Assembly: GCA_003339605.1 (NCBI GenBank)
Contig: QOVW01000067.1
Coordinates: 1-48,535 of the forward strand
Reading direction: 5' to 3'
DNA: 48,535 bases
Source: Spirobacillus cienkowskii
GTDB lineage: Bacteria; Bdellovibrionota_B; Oligoflexia; Silvanigrellales; Silvanigrellaceae
Shown: positions 9,801 to 15,372 of the stretch, piece by piece
Numbering within the stretch: the first letter of the stretch is position 1
How the letters are laid out: the number at the start of each line of letters is the position of its first letter
Translations under genes and position numbers: made by a program
Notes under the pieces: model-generated
Database searches by the model: none
Seen by the model: the letters and a program-made list of their open reading frames with translations, nothing else
Told to the model about the DNA's origin: nothing

Positions 9801-10013
9801 TTAAAAGGTTTTGTTTCTTTAAATCATGGAGGAGTTTCGTTACAAAATAATTTATCATCATGGGATTCAATTACGAGTGCTAATATTGGAAGTAGTATTA
9901 GAGTGGATATTAAGGGTGTACAATTTTTTCCTACAATTATTTATAGTCAAGCAATTTCGCAGGAAAACAACTGGAGTTTGCTTTTTCAATTTAAGTTCTC
10001 TAATTTTTTATGA
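6849..10013 (+). CDS. Secreted HExxH metallopeptidase (MA-like) with C-terminal beta-barrel-like region
   Basis: This 1054-residue protein starts with a signal peptide (hydrophobic LLTCGLLLYSVNIFA, likely cut at residue 20). A gluzincin-type site follows: HELVH (139-143) and, 28 residues later, WWIEGLAEYL with Glu172 and Glu176, the pattern of peptidase MA-like proteins with the third zinc ligand in EGLAEY. Residues ~290-650 are Lys/Asn/Tyr-rich beta strands that could form a degenerate propeller. From about 690 the sequence turns into alternating amphipathic strands with many Tyr, Phe, Gly and Asn, ending in FKFSNFL, as expected of an outer-membrane barrel. I infer a cell-surface or periplasm-facing protease anchored in the outer membrane. 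It overlaps kdsB by four bases (ATGA). The substrate is unknown. The family call for the protease site is good; the barrel is inferred from composition. Confidence 0.65.
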   Translation: MIFYKLLTCGLLLYSVNIFAVPLSFLLSESQNMPKAQWHQLESENFRIYYPKNAFDIAKYSLYAAESSYSYLSLLLGVYLPNDSISQLESQKDRSILASTDKFVYILGNRAEGSGFANPVTLNIEAQMLFSRKASFFQHELVHRLMYEHNQFKIGPLGRIWSLAMLPAWWIEGLAEYLTESIGTIETDALERHMALQSNWPSWDRLHSLYNADEDAILKGYVVSGRFLGWLLSKTKQKDLYEIHKNIFSKTITFPFYNAIDAWVFENFQKDSKQLYIEFQNEKRDFWKNYINGLPELAYENEQFSSGHDIIFPTIVFENKAIFSRLVSNYSVYSGSFYVKDFSEKSETRIPFNYIGSSIFSASSLTDGVILTAVLNKYDNFTMGHDVSIIKFKNKLSEISEKNIIDNQILKLSSKENPILIKQIFNYLDNNFFIVAVQNGNTLIYHYDYKKNNIKFLKKFLFPETVKFINNYSNLNLQKNCGSFILFKDFEKTAIDNICADGNYFNLVKENYFIIKDAYILKNGIIRILAKRDKLLSLIDYTPKKQSSFRLLISEIIDSIVPWDPDPEKFLGAWVYKDNKYFFKKIDIYKSTENYKNWLKDKDDSDFLKSTQEFNDFKPRFVEIFNNKKEYFLIKDQEIISNYLKLTQEKSESDYHNFLFKENETEAFQKIADYNNRFLFAYPYAMPYFLGGPTIGLFSIPYMDEMERYYFQLFAGYNFYLDSFNASLTYVNNEIFNGLNISLFAEPFFNGYYLVNKSDNGEIKRYKYYNYLNKVGVSFLARRFFRPLSSNFESSLSVYQLLPFNSNDNTPPSDIGAQNALIINAAGELSFDIFNTGFYLTKTKQKYENWLLWRTRMSLGASKSYSIGKTKNSLGQNIDNLDFYNLNTNINSSIALFEHRFSIIGGVSTTQGKSLLNIKEIYSPFQNYILGSTTSLNFVSYPIYSNGTFLSLKTGSWSYYSSLIYDFPIFSKFEKKFLISFIDNLKGFVSLNHGGVSLQNNLSSWDSITSANIGSSIRVDIKGVQFFPTIIYSQAISQENNWSLLFQFKFSNFL

Positions 10014-10033
10014 AATATTTTATTAAACAAAGC

Positions 10034-10076
10034 AAAAAAAGGAGCAAAGATAAATATTAATCCTAGCTCCTTTTTT
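10034..10076. terminator. Bidirectional rho-independent terminator between converging genes
   Basis: An A-run plus GGAGC (10034-10045) and GCTCC plus a T-run (10066-10076) form a stem of about 11 bp with a 20-nt loop that contains a further GAT/ATC pair. A-tract and T-tract on both sides let it serve the metallopeptidase gene on the plus strand and rpsO on the minus strand. Confidence 0.8.
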
Positions 10077-10093
10077 GGACGTTATATTTAGAA

Positions 10094-10363
10094 TTAGCGT
10101 CTAATATTAAGTTCGCCAATGATCTTTTGGTATGAACTTACATTTTTGCGTTTTAAGTAGTCAAGTAGACTGCGGCGTTGGCTAACAAGCGCTAAAAGAC
10201 CGCGACGGCCAGCAAAATCTTTGCTATGAACTCTAAAGTGTTCAGTAAGTTGGTTGATGCGCGCTGTTAAAAGAGCGATTTGTACTTCTGGAGAACCTGT
10301 ATCAGATTCGTGAGTACGAAATTTTGCAATGATTTCTGAGCGTTGTTCTACTGTAATTTGCAT
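10094..10363 (-). CDS. rpsO: 30S ribosomal protein S15
   Basis: S15 is a primary binder of the 16S rRNA central domain. The protein has exactly 89 residues when started at the ATG at 10363, with AAGGA six bases upstream, and shows the family signature from [19 protein letters not shown] through [10 protein letters not shown] reading frame open for 27 further codons upstream has no ribosome-binding site and is leader sequence. The usual downstream partner pnp is not here; after rpsO comes a terminator. A short TGGT/ACCA hairpin (10377-10390) directly precedes the ribosome-binding site and might take part in S15 autoregulation, but it is weak. Confidence 0.97.
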   Translation of the reverse strand: MQITVEQRSEIIAKFRTHESDTGSPEVQIALLTARINQLTEHFRVHSKDFAGRRGLLALVSQRRSLLDYLKRKNVSSYQKIIGELNIRR

Positions 10364-10494
10364 GGCAGTTCCTTTCTGGTGTAAAGACCAAAATGTTTTG
10401 AATACAGGAAAAAACCAGTTTTGGCTCCCATGCACAGTAAGCACAAGACCGATAGTTTCCTACAAAATCGTAACGAGTTAAGTGCTTAGCATTA

Positions 10495-10508
10495 CCTTAA
10501 AAATAAGG
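10495..10508 (+). promoter_or_regulatory. Small hairpin covering the ribD ribosome-binding site
   Basis: CCTTA (10495-10499), a four-A loop and TAAGG (10504-10508) form a 5-bp hairpin whose 3' arm contains the AAGG that serves as ribosome-binding site eight bases before the ribD ATG. Folding would lower ribD translation. No FMN riboswitch motif is seen in the 153-nt gap, which also holds the divergent rpsO leader. Confidence 0.4.
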
Positions 10509-10516
10509 CAATCAAA

Positions 10517-11812
10517 ATGTCTTTTACTTTAAAAAAAGGCTTTACTTTTGGTGGTTGGCTGCCAGCAATTGTGCCTGACCAAGAACTAGATAACCACGAA
10601 TTTATTAATCATTCCTTGGCAAAAAGCGAAGAGGAGTTTTTATTCAATGCTTTTTTAGAAAGCATGAAAAATACTTCTATTGCAAATCCAAATCCATCGG
10701 TAGGGTGTGTAATTGTTAAAAATAATAAAGTAATATCAAGTGGTTGTACTGAGATCTGGGGAGGTCGTCACGCAGAACGGGTGGCGGTTGATCTCTTTCA
10801 AAACACTGATTTGTTATTGGGGACTCAGGTGTATGTCACTCTTGAGCCATGTACTCACTTTGGTCGTCAACCACCATGTATCGATCTGTTTAAAGACAAA
10901 GGAATCCAAAAAGTTGTTGTGGGATGCTTAGACCCCAATCCAGTTATGAAACAAAGAGGTCTGGAAATTCTTAAAAGCTGGGGCTTGGGAACTTACAATC
11001 CTGTCCTCGCAAATGAGATAAAAGCTTGGAATTATCCATTTTTTGTCCAGTTACAGCAAAAGCGAATTTTTATTGCTTTAAAATGGGCACAAAGTCTTGA
11101 TGGTTGTTTGGCTGATGACAATAATGGTTGGCAGTGGATTTCAAATATAAAATCTAGGCATTACGCACATTGGCTAAGACAAAAATATGATGCCATTTTA
11201 GTTGGCATTGGTACTGTTTTGAATGATTTTCCGTCACTTAATGTTAGGCATCCCGATATCCAGCAGGCTCGAAATCCTTTAAAAGTGATATATGATCCGG
11301 AGGGCAAAATATTTCATGTGCAGCAGCATGAACAAAATAAATTAATTGAAAAAACTTTGAGTTCTAGCAATTCTACAATTATTTTAATTAATGATAGCGC
11401 TTTAAAATTTGCCAAAGAGTCTCCATCGGTTTGGATTAAAAAATTATTCAATGATAAAAAATACTGTTTTATAACTTTAAATAATAATCATAAAATGTCT
11501 CCAGGAGAAAGTATTGTTAATGCATTAAGTTCTCAGCTCGTCTCAGATGTATTAGGTAGACCTGTACAAAGTATTATGGTTGAGGGTGGACCTAGGCTTC
11601 TAAGTGCTTTTATTGATAATGAACTTTTTGACGTTGCGCATATATTTATAGCCCCATTTTTTTTAGGAGGTAGCAAAAATAGAATTTTTTCTACTGCCAA
11701 AAGAAGTTTAAATCGTTGCTTATTACGACAAGTTTCTACAGCTAGCCGTTTTTCTCTTGCGGTGCAAGAAAGACTGGGTGACGATACTTTAATTGAAATA
11801 TTAAAAAAGTAA
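10517..11812 (+). CDS. ribD: Bifunctional riboflavin biosynthesis deaminase/reductase RibD
   Basis: RibD deaminates the pyrimidine product of GTP cyclohydrolase II and then reduces its ribosyl side chain with NADPH. The deaminase domain has the zinc site HAE (His85, catalytic Glu87) and EPCTHFGRQPPC (Cys112, Cys121). The reductase domain follows from about residue 200 with RIFIALKWAQSLDGCLAD and the late IMVEGGPRLLSAFIDNELFD block. About 45 residues precede the usual start of the deaminase domain; they look poorly conserved and give the protein 431 residues against ~370 in E. coli. No ribE, ribBA or ribH is adjacent, so riboflavin genes are dispersed. AAGG lies eight bases before the ATG. Confidence 0.93.
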   Translation: MSFTLKKGFTFGGWLPAIVPDQELDNHEFINHSLAKSEEEFLFNAFLESMKNTSIANPNPSVGCVIVKNNKVISSGCTEIWGGRHAERVAVDLFQNTDLLLGTQVYVTLEPCTHFGRQPPCIDLFKDKGIQKVVVGCLDPNPVMKQRGLEILKSWGLGTYNPVLANEIKAWNYPFFVQLQQKRIFIALKWAQSLDGCLADDNNGWQWISNIKSRHYAHWLRQKYDAILVGIGTVLNDFPSLNVRHPDIQQARNPLKVIYDPEGKIFHVQQHEQNKLIEKTLSSSNSTIILINDSALKFAKESPSVWIKKLFNDKKYCFITLNNNHKMSPGESIVNALSSQLVSDVLGRPVQSIMVEGGPRLLSAFIDNELFDVAHIFIAPFFLGGSKNRIFSTAKRSLNRCLLRQVSTASRFSLAVQERLGDDTLIEILKK

Positions 11813-11827
11813 TCATTGTTATCTTTT

Positions 11828-12478
11828 TTATAAAATTGAATGTCTAATATTAATTATTCTATAGCTTTTAGCTGGTCTATGAAAAATAATTGGTGCAATT
11901 GAACTTGTATTAATAGTTTTATTTTGTAGCTTATTACACTCGATTCTAACCTTACTATTAGATATTTTAGAACATACTCTTATTGATATAATATCATTCA
12001 ATTCAACTGCACAAACAACTTTATTTAAACAGTCAATTTGCGATAGTTTGCGCCAGATAAAACCAACATGATCTCCATAATTGTAGTAAGGACTATTTAA
12101 GTTATCTTCAATAGTAATAATTTCAGAGTCTTTATATCTAGATTTAAACAGTAAAATATCTAAACAAGATTTAGATTCTTGATCATCATATTCATAAAAA
12201 ATCTTTGAACATATATCTTCGTTAATTGGTAATTCTCCAATTCCTTCGTAAAACCAAGATTCAGTTAAATTGATACCTTCGCATAAAAAAGATTCAAAAA
12301 TTTTTTGCGCAGTTGTTTTGGATTTTATGACAGGACTTTCTTCATAATTTTTTATAGCATTCGAATGTATGTTATACTTCGATGAAAAATACTTTTTAGT
12401 TTTATTTAAAACACCTACTCTAATTGAGTAAGCTCTTAATCCTGCTGACTGAGCTAAAATTTTTTTTATATCTATCAT
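11828..12478 (-). CDS. XRE-type HTH regulator with S24/LexA-like C-terminal domain
   Basis: Residues ~10-85 match the pattern of a phage-repressor-like helix-turn-helix: AGLRAYSIRVGVLNKTKKYF, then SKYNIHSNAIKNYEES as turn and recognition helix, then a helix ending CEGINLTESWFYEGIGELP, as in repressors whose HTH is followed by an S24 domain. The C-terminal part (about 115-216) has the S24-like layout: DNLNSPYYNYGDHVGF, a strand with VCAVELNDIISIRV, and SIAPIIFHRP at the end. The catalytic Ser position of DSM-type S24 proteins appears as Asn126, so self-cleavage is unlikely. The ATG at 12478 is one base after the stop codon of the upstream gene, so the two are coupled. The likely role is transcriptional control, target unknown. 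Confidence 0.55.
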   Translation of the reverse strand: MIDIKKILAQSAGLRAYSIRVGVLNKTKKYFSSKYNIHSNAIKNYEESPVIKSKTTAQKIFESFLCEGINLTESWFYEGIGELPINEDICSKIFYEYDDQESKSCLDILLFKSRYKDSEIITIEDNLNSPYYNYGDHVGFIWRKLSQIDCLNKVVCAVELNDIISIRVCSKISNSKVRIECNKLQNKTINTSSIAPIIFHRPAKSYRIINIRHSIL

Positions 12479-12479
12479 G

Positions 12480-13031
12480 CTAAGACTTTCTCTCAATATT
12501 TATTAAATATTTCTTAACAACCTCAAGAAGTGCAAATTCAAATTTATAAAACCATTTTCCATCATCAGAACCTAACGAAAAATTAGTATCAAAAATAAAA
12601 TCTTTTTGATCTGATCCATATACGCAAACAAAAGAATATTTTTTGTTGATAGGAATAGTTCTATACATGCCATTATGAACTTGAAAAATTTTACTCCTTT
12701 CTTCGTTAAGCACTACCCCAACTCTAAGATTGCTGCGTTGCATTTTTATCTGACTCATTTCGAGCTCTTTAAAGTGAAATGTTTGTTTTCGAGTGTATTT
12801 AAATTGGTTTAAAAATGGATCAATACTATAAATGTCAAGAAAAACATAGTGACTTGTTAAACCACTATAATCGCTTCCAAAATTAATACACTCAAGTGTT
12901 TCAGTGTTTATAATATTTGGATCGATATAGTTAAAAAACTTGTCTGCCTTAAAAGTTCTAACAACTTTACGAAGCTCATCTCTAATATGCTTGTTTTGAA
13001 GTGAAGTGTAAACCCTGCATGGCAATTCCAT
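12480..13031 (-). CDS. Hypothetical protein, first gene of a two-gene unit with the XRE/S24-like regulator
   Basis: I do not recognise this 183-residue protein. It has no signal peptide or membrane helix and mixes charged helices with beta-like segments (for example SHYVFLDIYSIDPF, KKYSFVCVYGS, KWFYKFEFALLEVVKKYL). Residues 95-112 (MQRSNLRVGVVLNEERSK) suggest a small PilZ-like or sheet domain, but this is not firm. GAGG lies six bases before the ATG. Its TAG stop is separated by one base from the ATG of the regulator gene, so the two products are probably made together. Confidence 0.6.
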   Translation of the reverse strand: MELPCRVYTSLQNKHIRDELRKVVRTFKADKFFNYIDPNIINTETLECINFGSDYSGLTSHYVFLDIYSIDPFLNQFKYTRKQTFHFKELEMSQIKMQRSNLRVGVVLNEERSKIFQVHNGMYRTIPINKKYSFVCVYGSDQKDFIFDTNFSLGSDDGKWFYKFEFALLEVVKKYLINIERKS

Positions 13032-13486
13032 ATAAAGCCTCGAAAAAAATAAAATAAAAATACAAAGATATTATGAAAGTTGAACACGACAATAACAGTA
13101 TTGGAGTTTTGCCGTGTCAACTTTTTAAGAAGGTATAGCAAACCAAATTAGCTGAGCAATGTTTAATCCAAAAAATGTATTTGATTTTTATATTTTTCAT
13201 AAAAGTCATCTTTTTAAATTTTTATTAATTAAGTACAAATAATATATTATAAAAACTGAAATATTAAAATTGTAATAAAAATGATAAATTACATTTATTT
13301 AATTTTATAATTACATTTAAATAGTCAAAAATTCTTTTGAGTTCTTATGTAATGTTAACAAACTGAATGAATTTGAGAGCGAATGTTTGTAATTATTAAA
13401 AATATTTGAAGATTTCTAATCTCACGTAACTATTTGTTAGTAAAAAATTTTTTGTTTTTTAATTTTTTTAATATCTTGAAATTGTT

Positions 13487-13515
13487 TTGATTTTTTTTCT
13501 AATGTAAGCTATGTT
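13487..13515 (+). promoter_or_regulatory. Candidate sigma-70 promoter for the Xer-like gene
   Basis: TTGATT (13487-13492) and TATGTT (13510-13515) are exactly 17 bp apart; each matches four of six consensus positions. Transcription would start near 13522, giving a leader of about 95 nt that contains the inverted repeat at 13572-13589. Confidence 0.4.
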
Positions 13516-13571
13516 GTGAGTCTTAATGAATAGGTTTAGCTTTATATCAACGAATTTAAAGCGCTCTGTAA

Positions 13572-13589
13572 ATGAATGCTTTCATTCAT
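13572..13589 (+). promoter_or_regulatory. Inverted repeat upstream of the Xer-like gene
   Basis: ATGAATG (13572-13578) and CATTCAT (13583-13589) are perfect 7-bp arms with a 4-base loop. The repeat lies 28 bp before the start codon and could be a protein-binding site or a leader hairpin. Confidence 0.35.
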
Positions 13590-13617
13590 CAAAAATGGTT
13601 TTTTTGAGGAGATTTTC

Positions 13618-14643
13618 ATGGAAGGAAATTTTGTCAACCATCAGTCTTTAGTTACTGAAACTATAAATAAAGATTTCTATTATCCCGAGTCGTTTGCTTT
13701 TTCAAAACTTTCGCCCTTACTCATAAGGTTTTTAAATCAACTTAAAAAATCAGGTAAATCTGTTAATACGATAAGTGCGTATCGTAATGACCTTTCACTG
13801 TTTTGTGAGTTTTTAATAGAAAAACAAATTAGTCCGGATAATTATTCTTATCCGGCTCAAGATAACTGGCTACAATTTTTAAAGGAAAATGGTCGCCACT
13901 CCCAGTCAAGTGTTAGAAGAGCGCAAATGAGTGTGCGTACTTTTATACATTTTCTTGTTGCAGAAAAAATAATAACGAGCTCTCCATTTTTGGATGTCAA
14001 ATCTCCTAAGCAACCAGCTCCCGCATTATTAACAGTTTCACACGAAAAATTTGTGAGTCTTTGTAGAACATTGAAGCAGTTGGCGGTGAATAAGGATGAA
14101 AAAGCGATTCGCGATTGGACGCTAGTTTTGATACTTGGTGAATGTGGACTTAAGGCTTCAGAAGCATCTAACTTAACTTGGGGAGATGTGTGGCCTGAGC
14201 TTGAAACTCCAACTTCTGAAAATTCTATTGCAGGTTGTTTAAAAGTAACAGGCAACAATGAAAGACTTGTTCCTTATAACCTAGAAGTTTCTCGAGCTCT
14301 TACAATGCTTAAAGAAACTAGAGAGCAAATGTCTTTGTCTACTTCATTGGACTCAAAGTTATTTTTTGGTTATTTAAATGTTAGTAGAAAAACACGCACT
14401 AACTTTTTACATAGACATGGAATTAAATTTGTCATTTATGAAGTCTGTTCAGAAATATTAGGGATTCCCTATAATTCTGAAAGTTTAAGAAATCATGCGA
14501 TATTACGTTGGTTAGCAAAAGGTATGGATAACGAAAAAGTTGCAGGTCTGGCTGGATATTCGTCTTTAAATTCTTTAGAAAGATTTTTAAATTGCAAAGA
14601 GCGTAAAAAAATAAATCCACGGAAGGTAAAAACTGTAAAATAA
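13618..14643 (+). CDS. Degenerate tyrosine recombinase (XerC/XerD-like), catalytic residues lost
   Basis: The 341-residue protein has the two-domain layout of Xer/phage integrases: an N-terminal SAM-like core-binding domain (LLIRFLNQLKKSGKSVNTIS to AEKIITSSPF) and a C-terminal catalytic fold. Aligned by eye to E. coli XerD, Arg148 is Lys179 (ECGLKASEASNLTW), Lys172 is Thr211 (VTGNNERLVP), His244 is Glu288, Arg247 is kept as Arg291, His270 is Tyr314 (LAGYSSL) and nucleophile Tyr279 is Phe323. The spacings Arg-to-His (23) and His-to-Tyr (9) are kept exactly, so the alignment is sound and the frame is intact. It should bind DNA but not cut it. I start at the ATG at 13618, since GAGGAG lies seven bases upstream; an upstream in-frame start at 13576 has no such site. 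The role is unknown; no phage genes surround it. Confidence 0.75.
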   Translation: MEGNFVNHQSLVTETINKDFYYPESFAFSKLSPLLIRFLNQLKKSGKSVNTISAYRNDLSLFCEFLIEKQISPDNYSYPAQDNWLQFLKENGRHSQSSVRRAQMSVRTFIHFLVAEKIITSSPFLDVKSPKQPAPALLTVSHEKFVSLCRTLKQLAVNKDEKAIRDWTLVLILGECGLKASEASNLTWGDVWPELETPTSENSIAGCLKVTGNNERLVPYNLEVSRALTMLKETREQMSLSTSLDSKLFFGYLNVSRKTRTNFLHRHGIKFVIYEVCSEILGIPYNSESLRNHAILRWLAKGMDNEKVAGLAGYSSLNSLERFLNCKERKKINPRKVKTVK

Positions 14644-14693
14644 AAATTTTTCTAAATTCTTAACAATAACTTCCTAATACTTTACGGGTTATT

Positions 14694-14726
14694 CCGTTAT
14701 GCGTGATTAAAAACTGTGCATGACGG
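14694..14726 (+). terminator. Hairpin downstream of the Xer-like gene
   Basis: CCGTTATGC (14694-14702) and GCATGACGG (14718-14726) pair over nine positions with one G-U, around a 15-nt A-rich loop. It lies 51 nt after the stop codon. There is no T-run behind it, so it may be an RNA 3'-end structure rather than a rho-independent terminator. Confidence 0.4.
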
Positions 14727-14859
14727 ATTAGTTGCTGATTAAAATTTAAGTTGCTATGGTGCATATACCTTATAAAGGTTAATTTACTATTGAGACTTTA
14801 GGAAGCTAGTTGATGGTTATTATTGTTAACTTATTAATTGTTTAGGATTTAGTAAAATT

Positions 14860-15372
14860 ATGCAAAAATTAAAATTTTTTTCGTTTATACCGCTTATTCT
14901 TTATTCGGGCTACACTTTTGCAAGTGAAATTGTTTTTTACAAAGTAATAAATTGTCATGATGGCGATACCTGTCGCTTAAAAGGTGCTGACAATATTAAC
15001 TTAAAAGTAAGATTAATTGGAATAGATGCTCCAGAACTTGCAACAAAAAAAGAAAAAAAATACCAACCTTATGCTAAAGAAAGTAAAGAGTATTTAAACA
15101 ACCTGATAAAAGGTAAGCAAGTATCTTTAAAAAATTACGCATCTGATCCTTATGGCAGAAATCTATCAGAAATATTTTTAGATAAAGAAAACATCAACCT
15201 TAAAATCTTGAGTGCTGGTATGGCCGAAGTTTATCAAGGCAAAAGTGTTAAATCTCTTGATATTTCTTCTTATTTAGATGCTGAACGGAAAGCAAAATCA
15301 AATAAAATTGGAATTTGGTCACAAAAAAATTATCAAAGTCCAAGAGATTTTAGAAATGTGAAAAAGAATTAA
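14860..15372 (+). CDS. Secreted thermonuclease (SNase-family) nuclease
   Basis: A 170-residue staphylococcal-nuclease-like protein with an N-terminal signal peptide (FFSFIPLILYSGYTFA, residues 6-21). The calcium and catalytic residues of the family are visible: CHDGDT (Asp34, Asp36, Thr37 for SNase Asp19, Asp21, Thr22), VRLIGIDAPE (Arg51, Asp56, Glu59 for Arg35, Asp40, Glu43) and DPYGRNL (Arg100 for Arg87). It should cleave DNA and RNA outside the cytoplasm, for nutrient scavenging or for attack on other cells. The ribosome-binding site (AGGA, about 12 nt upstream) is weak. Its last bases overlap the 3' end of uvrC, which runs towards it. Confidence 0.9.
   Translation: MQKLKFFSFIPLILYSGYTFASEIVFYKVINCHDGDTCRLKGADNINLKVRLIGIDAPELATKKEKKYQPYAKESKEYLNNLIKGKQVSLKNYASDPYGRNLSEIFLDKENINLKILSAGMAEVYQGKSVKSLDISSYLDAERKAKSNKIGIWSQKNYQSPRDFRNVKKN

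Larger units (their letters stand above)
13032..13617. other. Long AT-rich divergent intergenic region
   Basis: This 586-nt gap separates the minus-strand two-gene unit from the recombinase-like gene. It is very poor in G and C. It contains promoter-like hexamers at 13487-13515 and an inverted repeat at 13572-13589, listed separately. A 77-codon minus-strand frame across 12908-13141 overlaps the gene at 12480-13031 and lacks a ribosome-binding site. I see no RNA gene here. Confidence 0.6.

Noticed and set aside
10364-10516. FMN riboswitch before ribD
   Set aside because: The conserved AGGG and GGTGNAATTCC-type blocks of the FMN aptamer are absent; only a 5-bp hairpin at the ribosome-binding site is seen.
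12908-13141. 77-codon minus-strand reading frame
   Set aside because: It overlaps the better-supported gene at 12480-13031, has no ribosome-binding site and reads as low-complexity AT-rich sequence.
13032-13575. Insertion sequence or prophage next to the recombinase-like gene
   Set aside because: No transposase, terminal repeats, target duplication or phage structural genes are seen, and the recombinase is catalytically dead.
14690-14730. Possible dif-like site near the Xer-like gene (TTATGCGTGAT resembles a Xer arm)
   Set aside because: Only one arm looks similar and the second 11-bp arm at the required 6-bp spacing matches poorly; a simple RNA hairpin explains the symmetry.
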